64,000 nucleotides of DNA from Pseudomonas sp. SG20056 (GCF_031764535.1 NZ_CP134499.1:3906001-3970000), one strand, 5' to 3'. Positions 53,992 through 62,513 are shown, numbered from the stretch's first letter. Made by a program: numbers and translations. Notes: a model not told the origin generated them from the letters alone.

Positions 53992-55139
53992 GCATCGCCC
54001 TGGCCTGGCTGGCATTGCTCGCGCTATTTGCCCTGGTGACCTGGCTGGGCAAACGCCTGCGCTTGATCCCGATTGTCAGCCAGTTGCTGCTGGCCACTCT
54101 GGGCCTGCCGCTGCTGATGCTGTGGACCACGCCGCAGGGCTTCGGCGCCAGCGAGCTGCTTGCCCCGGTGTGGCTGGAGCCCTTGTATGGCGTAGCCTTC
54201 TGTCTGTTGCTCGGGCATATACTCAGTGATGTGGTTGATCTGCAACTGGAACCGGGCAGCCTGCAGATTGCCCTGCCGAGTTTCTTTGTGCCGTTCTTCT
54301 GCGGCCTGGCCTGCGCGGTTTGGCTGCTGCCGGAGCAAGGCTTGCTGGCCGATATTGCCGTGGGCCTGCTGTTTGCACTGACCGCCATTCCGGTACTGTT
54401 TCTCTATCTGCAGCACCTCGGTTATCCAGTGGGTAAGATCCGCCAGCTGCTGCAGGCGGCGATCATCATGGATTTACTGTGCTGGCTGATCTTCGGCCTG
54501 GCCCAGGGCAGCAGCGACCCTGCCACCCTGCTCTGGCCGCTGCTGGCCGCCAGCCTGCCGCTACTGTTAAAGCTGCTGCCGTTGCGCTCCGCGCTCCTCA
54601 ATGGCAGCTGCTTTCTCACCCTGTTGCTGGTGATGCAGCAACTGCACCTGAATGCCCTGGTGTTCGGCATTGCCTACCTGCTGCTGCTCACCGCCCTGCG
54701 CATGCCCTTACGCCTGCCACTGCCCGCCGGAGTGCAGCGCTGGCTGCAAACCTGGCTGGCGGTGCCGCTGATTCTGGCCTTCGGCTTGCTGCAGATCGAC
54801 TGGCAGGAGGCCTGGCTGGGGTATTCTGCCTGGCAGTTTACGGCGCTGTTGCTGCTGCCGATCATCAGCAAACTGGCCGGTAACTGGCTGGGCCTGAGCT
54901 GGGCCGCTGGGCAGCGGCGCGCCTATGCGGGGCAGTGGCGCGAAAGCCTGCTGTTGAATACCCGCGGCCTGACTGAAATCATCTTTCTCAATCTGCTGCT
55001 GCAACAGCAGATAATCAGCCCGGCACTGTATTTCGCCCTGATGCTGATGGGCCTGATCTCGACCCTGTTACCGGCCTTGGCCGGTGCTTACCCACACGCC
55101 GCCACGCATGAGGCCAGAAGCCGCTATGAAGTCTCTTGA
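53988..55139 (+). CDS. CPA2-like cation:proton antiporter-fold membrane protein
   Basis: A 383-residue protein with about 11 membrane helices. The C-terminal half holds LLNTRGLTEIIFLNLLLQQQ and ISPALYFALMLMGLISTLLP, typical of the last helices of KefB/NhaP-type Na+(K+)/H+ antiporters. The second-half ion-site acidic residues are less obvious than usual, so transport activity is uncertain. It overlaps the MMPL gene by ATGA and the halogenase-like gene by 14 bases. I know of no antiporter as a standard part of APE operons, and its substrate is unknown. Confidence 0.75.
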   Translation: MSIALAWLALLALFALVTWLGKRLRLIPIVSQLLLATLGLPLLMLWTTPQGFGASELLAPVWLEPLYGVAFCLLLGHILSDVVDLQLEPGSLQIALPSFFVPFFCGLACAVWLLPEQGLLADIAVGLLFALTAIPVLFLYLQHLGYPVGKIRQLLQAAIIMDLLCWLIFGLAQGSSDPATLLWPLLAASLPLLLKLLPLRSALLNGSCFLTLLLVMQQLHLNALVFGIAYLLLLTALRMPLRLPLPAGVQRWLQTWLAVPLILAFGLLQIDWQEAWLGYSAWQFTALLLLPIISKLAGNWLGLSWAAGQRRAYAGQWRESLLLNTRGLTEIIFLNLLLQQQIISPALYFALMLMGLISTLLPALAGAYPHAATHEARSRYEVS

Positions 55140-56370
55140 AGTCGAACAACGCCAAGTCGTAGTGATAGGTGCCGGCCCGTCCGGAGCGATTGCCGGGGCG
55201 CTGCTCAAGCGCAACGGCCATGACGTGTTAGTGCTGGAGCGCCAGCGCTTCCCACGCTTCTCGATTGGCGAAAGCCTGCTGTCGCATTGTCTGGACTTCG
55301 TCGAGGAAGCCGGGATGCTCGATGCGGTGCGTGCGGCGGGGTTTCAGACCAAGCATGGCGCGGCCTTTGGCTGGGGTGAGCGTTACACCGAGTTCGATTT
55401 CCGCGACACCTTCACCAAGGGTCAGGGCTCGACCTATCAGGTGCTGCGTGCCGACTTCGACAAGCTACTGGCCGATCAGGCCGAGCTACAGGGTGTGGAA
55501 ATCCGTTATGAAGAGGAAATCTTCGCCGTCGATTTCAGCGGCGACTGCCCGCGCCTCTCGGTACGTCGCCTCGCCGATGGCCACGAATACCAGGTGGAAT
55601 GCGCATTCGTCCTCGACGGCAGCGGCTACGGCCGCGTGCTGCCGCGCCTGCTCGACCTCGACACGCCGTCGAACTTCCCGGTGCGCCAGGCGGTATTTAC
55701 CCACGTCGAGGACCGCAGCGAAGGTACCGGTTTCGACCGCGAGAAGATCCTGATCACCACCCACCCGACCCTGCGCGATGTGTGGTTCTGGACCATCCCG
55801 TTTAGCAACGGCCGCTGCTCGGTGGGCGTGGTCGCCGATGCCACCCGCTATCAGGGCCGCCCGGAAGATCTGGACGCCTGCCTCAAGCAATTTATCGAAG
55901 AGACCCCCAGCCTGCACAAGGTGCTGAAGAATGCCGTGTGGGACACCCCGGCGCGCACCATCGGCGGCTACTCGGCCAACGTGAAAACCCTGCACGGCCC
56001 AGGCTTTGCCCTGCTCGGCAACGCGGCGGAGTTCCTCGACCCGGTGTTCAGCTCCGGTGTGACCATCGCCATGCGTTCGGCGAGCATGGCCGCTGGCCTG
56101 TTGCACCGTCAGCTCAGCGGCGAGACGGTGGACTGGGAGCAGGACTTTGCCATCCCGCTCAAGCGCGGCGTCGACACCTTCCGCGTGTATGTCGAAGGCT
56201 GGTACGACGGCAGCTTCCAGGACGTGATCTATTTCGAGAAGGCGCAGCCGGAAATCCGCCGGATGATCAGCTCGATCCTCGCAGGCTACGCCTGGGACGC
56301 GAAAAACCCCTATGTCGCTGAACCGCGCCGCCGCCTGCGGGTACTCGCCGAACTCTGCGCCACAAGTTAA
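55126..56370 (+). CDS. Flavin-dependent halogenase-like FAD oxidoreductase
   Basis: A 414-residue enzyme with a GxGxxG FAD motif (VVVIGAGPSG, residues 11-20), the GESLLSHC segment, a lysine at residue 76 in GFQTKHGAAFGWG and, most telling, WxWxIP as WFWTIP at residues 220-225. These three are the markers of FADH2-dependent halogenases such as CmlS/PltA-type. Chlorination or bromination of the phenolic head of the aryl polyene is therefore predicted. A non-halogenating monooxygenase of the same fold cannot be excluded. ATG 55126 matches the family N-terminus. Confidence 0.82.
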   Translation: MKSLEVEQRQVVVIGAGPSGAIAGALLKRNGHDVLVLERQRFPRFSIGESLLSHCLDFVEEAGMLDAVRAAGFQTKHGAAFGWGERYTEFDFRDTFTKGQGSTYQVLRADFDKLLADQAELQGVEIRYEEEIFAVDFSGDCPRLSVRRLADGHEYQVECAFVLDGSGYGRVLPRLLDLDTPSNFPVRQAVFTHVEDRSEGTGFDREKILITTHPTLRDVWFWTIPFSNGRCSVGVVADATRYQGRPEDLDACLKQFIEETPSLHKVLKNAVWDTPARTIGGYSANVKTLHGPGFALLGNAAEFLDPVFSSGVTIAMRSASMAAGLLHRQLSGETVDWEQDFAIPLKRGVDTFRVYVEGWYDGSFQDVIYFEKAQPEIRRMISSILAGYAWDAKNPYVAEPRRRLRVLAELCATS

Positions 56371-56381
56371 TAAGGATATTT

Positions 56382-57110
56382 ATGAGCAACCCGGCCGCCA
56401 CCTACGTCGAGGAAACCCGCTTCGGCTTCTGGTTCTTGCAGAGCCACGTCTGGCAGCACCATGTGCTGCGCGTGGCGATCAATGACCTGCGCGGCCTGTT
56501 CGCCGGCCCGCTGCCAGAAGCGCCGGTGCTGCTGGATGCCGGCTGCGGCCAGGGCAAATCCTTCGGCCTGCTCGCGGAGGCGTTTGCGCCTGCACGGATA
56601 ATCGGTCTGGATGCCGACCCGCACAGCCTCGACTGCTCGCGCGCCGAGGCCGAGCGCCTGGGCCTGGATGTGCAATTGATCGCCAGCGACTGCGCGGCCA
56701 TCGACCTGCCGGATGCCAGCGTCGACCTGCTGTTTTGCCACCAGACCTTCCATCACCTGGTCGAGCAGGAACAGGCACTCGCCGAGTTCTGGCGCGTGCT
56801 CAAGCCGGGCGGGCGCTTGCTGTTCGCCGAGTCGACCCAGTACTACATCGATACCTGGGTGATCCGCTGGCTGTTCCGCCACCCCATGCATGTGCAGAAA
56901 AGCGCCGAAGGCTATCTGGCCATGCTGCGCGATCAAGGCTTCGAGTTTGCCGCCAAGAATATCTCCTACCCCTATCTGTGGTGGAGCCGCTCGAAGGACT
57001 TCGGCTTGCTGGAACGCTGGGGCCTGATGAAGCCCAAGCCGGTCGGCCAACGCAATGAAACCCTGGTCAACGTGGTGGCGCGCAAGCCGCTGGAGGCAAC
57101 TGAGGTATGA
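56382..57110 (+). CDS. SAM-dependent methyltransferase of the APE cluster
   Basis: A 242-residue class I methyltransferase. LLDAGCGQGKSFGLLAEAF (about residues 49-67) is the SAM-binding glycine motif, GLDADPHSL the acidic ribose-binding position, and DLLFCHQTFHHLVEQ the motif IV region. It may O- or C-methylate the aryl head, as in known APEs with methylated phenols. It starts 11 bases after the halogenase-like gene with AAGGATATTT before ATG, and ends in ATGA overlap with the DUF3261 gene. Confidence 0.85.
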   Translation: MSNPAATYVEETRFGFWFLQSHVWQHHVLRVAINDLRGLFAGPLPEAPVLLDAGCGQGKSFGLLAEAFAPARIIGLDADPHSLDCSRAEAERLGLDVQLIASDCAAIDLPDASVDLLFCHQTFHHLVEQEQALAEFWRVLKPGGRLLFAESTQYYIDTWVIRWLFRHPMHVQKSAEGYLAMLRDQGFEFAAKNISYPYLWWSRSKDFGLLERWGLMKPKPVGQRNETLVNVVARKPLEATEV

Positions 57111-57607
57111 AACGCCTCGTCCTGCTTGGCCTTGGCCTGCTGCTCAGCGCCTGTGCCGCCCACACACCGCTGCCGCTAAGCGCACCGACCTTTGGTGCGC
57201 CATTGCCCGCAGCGCTGCGCGTCGAACGCCAGCAAGGCGCGGATCAGCAGACCTGGTGGCTGGTGGTGCAGGCCGAACAATCGGCATTGCGCTGGTCGCT
57301 GTTCGATCCCCTTGGCGTGCCCCTCGCACGGCAGCTGCTGGAGAATGGCCAGTGGCGCGCCGATGGCCTGCTGCCGCCCAATAACGAAGCGCAGGAACTG
57401 TTCGCCGCCCTGTTGTTCGCCCTCACCCCGATCGACAAGCTGCCCGCCAGCTATGCGCCGGACACCTGGCAGCAACTGGCCGACGGCCAGCGCCGGCTTA
57501 ATCCGTACTGGCTGATCGACTACCACGCGCCGCTGGATTTCACCCTGAGCCAGGGCCCGGAACTGAGTTACCGGGTCTATGCCCTCGCCGACGAAGAGAT
57601 TCCCTGA
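57107..57607 (+). CDS. DUF3261 lipoprotein (ApeN type)
   Basis: A 166-residue lipoprotein. MKRLVLLGLGLLLSACAAH ends in a lipobox LLSAC with acylated cysteine at residue 16. The mature part belongs to DUF3261, found in APE operons next to the LolA-like and MMPL proteins. A role in accepting the exported lipid at the outer membrane is inferred. Starts in the overlap of the methyltransferase stop, and its TGA shares a base with the next ATG. Confidence 0.85.
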   Translation: MKRLVLLGLGLLLSACAAHTPLPLSAPTFGAPLPAALRVERQQGADQQTWWLVVQAEQSALRWSLFDPLGVPLARQLLENGQWRADGLLPPNNEAQELFAALLFALTPIDKLPASYAPDTWQQLADGQRRLNPYWLIDYHAPLDFTLSQGPELSYRVYALADEEIP

Positions 57608-58866
57608 TGCCGGTCTACCTCAACGCACTGGGCCTTAACTGCGCCCTCGGCCAAGGCAAGCAGGCGGTGGCGACAGCACTGTTTGCCGGCGATAGCAGCG
57701 GCATGCAGGCGCAAACCGGCTGGGTGGCCGAGCGCGCGCTGACTGTCGGTGCAGTGCCGGGTAGCCTGCCTGATTTACCCGATCTGCCGGACCATCCGCC
57801 GAGCCGCAATAACCAGCTGCTGCTGGCCGCCGCGCTGGAAATCGAGCCAGAACTGCGCGCCGCCATCCGCCGTTTCGGCGCCGAGCGTATCGCCGTGGTA
57901 CTCGGCACTAGCACCTCGGGCATTGAGGAAGCCAGCCAGAGCATCGCCACCTATCTCAACGAGGGCGAGTTGCCGGCGCATTATCACTATGCCCAGCAGG
58001 AGCTGGCTGAACCGGCGAACTTTCTCAGTGACTGGCTGGGCCTGAGCGGGCCGTGCTTCAGCATTTCCACCGCCTGCACCTCGGGCGCGCGGGCGCTGCT
58101 GAGTGCGCAGCGCCTACTGAACCTCGGGGTGTGCGATGCGGTGATCTGCGGCGGCGTGGACAGCCTGTGTCGCCTAACGCTGAATGGTTTTACCGCCCTG
58201 GAAGCGGTCTCAGCCGAGCGCTGCAATCCGTTTTCTGCCAATCGCCACGGCATTAATATCGGCGAAGCGTCTGCGCTGTTCTTAATGACCAGAGAGCCGC
58301 TAAGCGGCGCAGCCCAGAGTGCCGTACCAATCGCCCTGCTCGGCGGCGGAGCCTGCTCGGATGCTCACCATATTTCCGCACCGCAGCCCGACGGCCTTGG
58401 TGCCCAGGCGGCCATGCGCAAGGCCCTGGCTGCGGCGGGGATCAGCGCTGAACAGGTCGACTATCTGAACCTGCATGGCACCGCCACCACGCACAACGAC
58501 GCCATGGAAAGCCAGGCGGTGCAGGCCATCTTTCCCCATGGCGTGCCCTGTTCATCGAGCAAGTCCATGGTCGGCCACACCCTCGGCGCGGCTGGGGCAC
58601 TGGAAGCCGCCTTCTGCTGGCTGACCCTGAGCGAATACAACCCGGATCAGCTACTCCCCCCGCACCTGTGGGACGGCCAGGCTGACCCGGCCCTACCAAC
58701 ACTGAATCTGGTTCAGCCCGGTACGCAACTGCGCAGCAGTCGCCCACGCCGACTGATGAGCAACTCCTTCGCCTTTGGCGGCAACAATATCAGCCTGCTC
58801 TTGGGTGAAGAGCCCAGTGAAAAGCAGGTTCAAGAGCACGGCGAAACGCCAGGAGAACATCCATGA
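57607..58866 (+). CDS. Beta-ketoacyl-ACP synthase (ApeO type)
   Basis: A 419-residue ketosynthase with an intact Cys-His-His triad: C157 in STACTSGAR, H290 in LHGTATTHND and H324 in KSMVGHTLGAAG. As an APE ketosynthase it condenses malonyl-ACP units; in the characterised systems it pairs with the cysteine-less chain-length factor encoded at the operon start. Which of the two complete ketosynthases here is the partner is inferred from gene order. It overlaps the following dehydratase gene by 4 bases (ATGA). Confidence 0.9.
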   Translation: MPVYLNALGLNCALGQGKQAVATALFAGDSSGMQAQTGWVAERALTVGAVPGSLPDLPDLPDHPPSRNNQLLLAAALEIEPELRAAIRRFGAERIAVVLGTSTSGIEEASQSIATYLNEGELPAHYHYAQQELAEPANFLSDWLGLSGPCFSISTACTSGARALLSAQRLLNLGVCDAVICGGVDSLCRLTLNGFTALEAVSAERCNPFSANRHGINIGEASALFLMTREPLSGAAQSAVPIALLGGGACSDAHHISAPQPDGLGAQAAMRKALAAAGISAEQVDYLNLHGTATTHNDAMESQAVQAIFPHGVPCSSSKSMVGHTLGAAGALEAAFCWLTLSEYNPDQLLPPHLWDGQADPALPTLNLVQPGTQLRSSRPRRLMSNSFAFGGNNISLLLGEEPSEKQVQEHGETPGEHP

Positions 58867-59327
58867 GCCAATGGCCAATCGCCGAGCTGATTCCCCACGC
58901 CGCGGACATGATCCTGATCGATCAGGTGCTGCGCTTTGGCGATGAGGACATCGAAACCCAGCTGACCATCCGCAACGGCGGCCTGTTTAACCTGGAGGAC
59001 GGCAGCCTGCCGGCCTGGGTTGGCATCGAGCTGATGGCGCAGAGCGTCGCCGCCTACGCTGGCTGCCAGGCGCGCCTGCGCGGCGAGCCGGTGGAGCTGG
59101 GCTTTCTGCTTGGCACGCGCAAGTACGAATGCAATGTCGAGCGCTTCCCGGCCGGAGCCGAGCTGCATATCCATGCGAGCCGCTCGCTGCAGGATGAAAA
59201 CGGCATGGGCGTGTTCGAATGCCAGCTGCGCGGTCCCGGCATCGAGGCCTTGGCGCGGCTTAACGTTTTCCGGCCACCCCAGGTGGCCAGCTATCTTCAG
59301 GAAGAATTCGAGGGGTCCCAGTCATGA
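58863..59327 (+). CDS. 3-hydroxyacyl-ACP dehydratase (ApeP type)
   Basis: A 154-residue hotdog dehydratase. LIPHAADMILIDQVLR carries the catalytic histidine position, and WVGIELMAQSVAAYAGCQ the acidic catalytic helix. In APE systems it works as a heteromer with the ApeI dehydratase, which here is fused to the ligase. This one is separate. Overlaps its neighbours by ATGA on both sides. Confidence 0.9.
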   Translation: MSQWPIAELIPHAADMILIDQVLRFGDEDIETQLTIRNGGLFNLEDGSLPAWVGIELMAQSVAAYAGCQARLRGEPVELGFLLGTRKYECNVERFPAGAELHIHASRSLQDENGMGVFECQLRGPGIEALARLNVFRPPQVASYLQEEFEGSQS

Positions 59328-60052
59328 GCGAAACCATTCTGGTCACCGGTTCCAGCCGTGGCATCGGCCGGGCGATTGCCCTGCGGCTGGCCAAGGGCGG
59401 CTATGACATCGTGCTGCACTGCCGCGCCCGCCGCGAGGAAGCCGAAGCGGTGCAGGCGCAGATCATCGAGATGGGCCAGCAGGCGCGCATCCTGCAATTC
59501 GACGTGTCCGACCGCGCCGCCTGCCGCACGGCGCTGGAGGCTGATGTCGAACAGCATGGTGCGTATTACGGCGTGGTGTGCAACGCCGGCCTGACCCGCG
59601 ACGGCGCGTTCCCGGCGCTGAGCGAGGACGACTGGGACATCGTGATGCGCACCAACCTGGACGGTTTCTATAACGTGCTGCACCCACTGACCATGCCCAT
59701 GGTGCGGCGGCGCAAGGCCGGGCGCATCGTCTGCATCACCTCGGTGTCCGGGCTGATCGGCAACCGCGGCCAGGTCAACTACAGCGCCTCCAAGGCCGGT
59801 ATTATCGGCGCAGCCAAGGCCTTGGCGATCGAGCTGGGCAAGCGCAAGATCACGGTCAACTGCGTGGCACCGGGGCTGATTGATACTGAGATTCTCGATG
59901 CCGATGTGCCCATCGAGGAAATCCTCAAGATGGTCCCCGCACAGCGCATGGGCACCCCGGAAGAAGTGGCCGGGGCGGTGAATTTTCTGATGTCCGAGGA
60001 GGCGGCGTACATTACCCGCCAGGTCCTCGCGGTGAACGGTGGGTTGTGCTGA
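59324..60052 (+). CDS. 3-oxoacyl-ACP reductase, FabG-like (ApeQ type)
   Basis: A 242-residue short-chain dehydrogenase. ILVTGSSRGIGRAIAL is the NADPH site, CNAG the structural motif, and Ser-Tyr-Lys is in ITSVSGLIGNRGQ followed by VNYSASKAG. It reduces the beta-keto group in each elongation cycle. ATGA overlap with the dehydratase gene and TGATG overlap with the following ketosynthase. Confidence 0.93.
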   Translation: MSETILVTGSSRGIGRAIALRLAKGGYDIVLHCRARREEAEAVQAQIIEMGQQARILQFDVSDRAACRTALEADVEQHGAYYGVVCNAGLTRDGAFPALSEDDWDIVMRTNLDGFYNVLHPLTMPMVRRRKAGRIVCITSVSGLIGNRGQVNYSASKAGIIGAAKALAIELGKRKITVNCVAPGLIDTEILDADVPIEEILKMVPAQRMGTPEEVAGAVNFLMSEEAAYITRQVLAVNGGLC

Positions 60053-61287
60053 TGAACGGATGCAAACGGGTTGTAGTCACCGGCATGGCCGGCGTGACCT
60101 CGCTGGGCAGCGACTGGCCGACGATTGAGGCTAACTTCAAGGCCGGCAAGAGCGGTATCCGCTATATGCACGAGTGGGACAGATTCAGCGAGCTGAACAC
60201 CCGCCTCGGCGGCCCGGTGGATGACTTTGTGCAACCCAAGCACTGGAACCGCAAGCAGACCCGCAGCATGGGCCGCGTCTCCAAACTGGTGGTGTACGCT
60301 GCCGAACGCGCGCTGGAGCATGCTGGCCTGCTCGGTGACGAGTCGATCAAGGACGGGCGGATGGGCGTGGCCTGCGGCTCGTCCACCGGTAGCACCGACG
60401 AGATCAAAGCCTTCGGCAATATGCTGCTCAACTCGGTGGCCGACGGCCTGAATGCCAACTCCTATATCCGCATGATGCCGCACACCACGGCGGCCAATAT
60501 CAGCATTTTCTTCGGCCTCAAGGGCCGCCTGATACCCACCTCCAGCGCCTGCACCAGCGGCAGCCAGGGCATCGGCTACGCCTATGAAGCGATCAAGTTC
60601 GGCCGCCTGCCGATGATGCTCGCCGGCGGTGCCGAAGAACTCTGCCCGACCGAGGCCATGGTCTTCGATGCGCTGTACGCCACCAGCCTGAAAAACGATG
60701 CCCCACACACCTCGCCACGCCCTTACGACAGCGGCCGTGACGGCCTGGTAATCGGTGAAGGCGCCGGCATTCTGGTCCTCGAAGAACTGGAACATGCACT
60801 GGCGCGGGGTGCGACCATCCATGCTGAAATCGTCGGTTTTGGTTGTAACTCAGACGGCCAGCACGCCACCAAACCGGTGCAGGCAACCATGCGCGGGGCG
60901 ATGGAGCTGGCGCTGCAGGATGCAGGTCTAGCCCCCTCAGCCATCGGTTACGTCAATGGCCACGGCACCGCCACCGACCAGGGTGATGTCGCGGAAACCC
61001 TGGCGACCCAGGAGCTGTTCGGCAGCCAGATGCCGATCAGCTCGCAGAAGAGCTACTTCGGCCACACCCTGGGCGCCTGTGGCGCGCTGGAGTCCTGGTT
61101 CAGTATCGAAATGATGAACGCAGACAGCTATGTGCCGACCCTGAATCTGGATGCGGTCGATCCGGCCTGCGGCGAACTGGACTACCTGCGCGGTGAATTC
61201 CGCCAGATGAGCCACCAGTACGTGATGAACAACAACTTCGCCTTTGGCGGGGTCAACACCTCGCTGATCTTTAAACGCTGGACCTAA
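60052..61287 (+). CDS. Beta-ketoacyl-ACP synthase (ApeR type)
   Basis: A 411-residue FabF-like ketosynthase with C167 in TSSACTSGSQG, H304 in NGHGTATDQGD and H338 in QKSYFGHTLGAC. In APE systems one ketosynthase starts elongation from the activated aryl unit and the other extends; this one is expected to be the homodimeric (ApeR) type by order. It shares TGATG with the reductase gene. It ends the core biosynthetic genes; three small genes follow. Confidence 0.92.
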   Translation: MNGCKRVVVTGMAGVTSLGSDWPTIEANFKAGKSGIRYMHEWDRFSELNTRLGGPVDDFVQPKHWNRKQTRSMGRVSKLVVYAAERALEHAGLLGDESIKDGRMGVACGSSTGSTDEIKAFGNMLLNSVADGLNANSYIRMMPHTTAANISIFFGLKGRLIPTSSACTSGSQGIGYAYEAIKFGRLPMMLAGGAEELCPTEAMVFDALYATSLKNDAPHTSPRPYDSGRDGLVIGEGAGILVLEELEHALARGATIHAEIVGFGCNSDGQHATKPVQATMRGAMELALQDAGLAPSAIGYVNGHGTATDQGDVAETLATQELFGSQMPISSQKSYFGHTLGACGALESWFSIEMMNADSYVPTLNLDAVDPACGELDYLRGEFRQMSHQYVMNNNFAFGGVNTSLIFKRWT

Positions 61288-61309
61288 ACCACAGGACAAG
61301 GAGTCCGCC

Positions 61310-61714
61310 ATGTACCGCTTGAGCAAACTGCTACTGGTCAGCCTCGCTATCGTTTCTTTGCTGGCCTGCAGCCGGGTGCAACCGATCCGCGAAATTCATC
61401 AACCCGTGCCGCTCGCCAACTACAACGGCGACTTTCATCAAATCCTGCTGCAAGCACTGGCGCACGGGAACTGGGTGGTAGAACAGGATCGACCGCAACA
61501 GATCCTGGCGCGCATCGACTTTCGCGGGCACAGCGCCTCTATTACCCTTAATTACAGTGCGACTCGCTATGACATTCTGTACCGCGACAGCGAAAAGCTA
61601 CGCTATGCAGATGGCAAGATTCACAAGCGCTATAACGCCTTGGTGAAACGCTTGCACGGCTTGACCCAGCACTATATGAAACTGTCGATCAATCCTGAGC
61701 CAAGCAGCTCATAA
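61310..61714 (+). CDS. Small lipoprotein of unknown function at the end of the APE operon
   Basis: A 134-residue lipoprotein: KLLLVSLAIVSLLACS has a lipobox (SLLAC) with cysteine at residue 20. The mature part is about 114 residues, with one long helical segment (GDFHQILLQALAHGNWVVEQ) and a strand-rich part. No family is recognised. It begins 22 bases after the ketosynthase with AAGGAG before ATG, so it is very likely co-transcribed. A role in outer-membrane handling of the pigment is a guess. Confidence 0.75.
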   Translation: MYRLSKLLLVSLAIVSLLACSRVQPIREIHQPVPLANYNGDFHQILLQALAHGNWVVEQDRPQQILARIDFRGHSASITLNYSATRYDILYRDSEKLRYADGKIHKRYNALVKRLHGLTQHYMKLSINPEPSSS

Positions 61715-61737
61715 GCATAAGAACCACGGAGGTCACT

Positions 61738-62181
61738 ATGAAATTGCGCCACCTAATCGTTGCTGCTGCGTGCCTCGCGGCACTGCCAAGCCTCAGCCAG
61801 GCCCGCGATACCGCCCACTTCCTGCCCTTCGAGGCCGCCGTACAGGAAGCCCTGAATGCCGGGCGTCTCGACGGCAGCGTCAAGTTCTACCTGGCCGGCA
61901 ACAAACCGGCCGGATCGGTCAGCCTGATCAAATCCGGCGTGACCACCAGCCAGAAGACCAACGCTTTCAACAAGAGCGATGAAGCCGCCTGCAGCTGGGC
62001 CCTGCAGTCCGCGCTGATCCGCTTCCAGAACGCTGCCAAGGCCGCCGGTGCCAATGCCGTGGTTGACCTGGCCAGCAACTACAAGAACATCGAGTATAAG
62101 GACAGCCAGAAGTACGAATGCCACGCCGGCGCGATCATGGCGGGCGTCGCACTCAAGGGAAACCTGGCCAATGTCAAATAA
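61738..62181 (+). CDS. Small secreted protein, often mislabelled excinuclease subunit A
   Basis: A 147-residue exported protein with a signal peptide ending SLSQARD near residue 24. The mature part is Ala-rich with two cysteines (EAACSW and KYECHAG). No ATPase, Walker or zinc-finger motif is present, so the name excinuclease ABC subunit A used for such proteins in some databases is unsupported. It contains a GANAVVDLASNYKNIEYKDS segment, which recalls small periplasmic repeat-fold proteins. It overlaps the cytochrome gene by 11 bases. Function unknown. Confidence 0.75.
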   Translation: MKLRHLIVAAACLAALPSLSQARDTAHFLPFEAAVQEALNAGRLDGSVKFYLAGNKPAGSVSLIKSGVTTSQKTNAFNKSDEAACSWALQSALIRFQNAAKAAGANAVVDLASNYKNIEYKDSQKYECHAGAIMAGVALKGNLANVK

Positions 62182-62500
62182 GCCAACGCTGCTCAGCCTG
62201 CTCGGCGCACTGCTTCTGCTCGGCAGCCTGCCGGCGCTTGCCGAAGTGGATGGCCAGCAGCTGTACCGTCAGCACTGCGCCAAATGCCACGCCGAAGATG
62301 GCCACGCCAACACCCTGCGCGGCTGGCTGTACTTTGCACAGAACCTGAGCAAGGCCAAGTGGCAGGACAACAACAGCGACAGCGATATTCTCGAAGCCAT
62401 TCAGGAAGGCCCAGGCGCCATGCCCGGCTACGCCGAGAAGCTCAGCGAAACCGAACAGCTGGTGGTGGTAAGGGCCGTGCGCGATTTGCGTAAGCCTTAA
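62171..62500 (+). CDS. Small monoheme c-type cytochrome
   Basis: A 109-residue periplasmic cytochrome. A signal peptide (LLGALLLLGSLPALA) precedes a single haem site CAKCH (C36, C39, H40), with a candidate distal methionine in GPGAMPGYAEKL. The fold is the cytochrome c class I/c5 type. As the last gene of the APE operon, and preceded by an overlapping exported protein, it suggests an electron-transfer step linked to the pigment or its redox protection. Start at ATG 62171. Confidence 0.85.
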   Translation: MSNKPTLLSLLGALLLLGSLPALAEVDGQQLYRQHCAKCHAEDGHANTLRGWLYFAQNLSKAKWQDNNSDSDILEAIQEGPGAMPGYAEKLSETEQLVVVRAVRDLRKP

Positions 62501-62513
62501 GCAACACGCAGAT

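Noticed and set aside
61738..62181. Assignment as excinuclease ABC subunit A
   Set aside because: No Walker motif, zinc finger or length match; it is a short exported protein.
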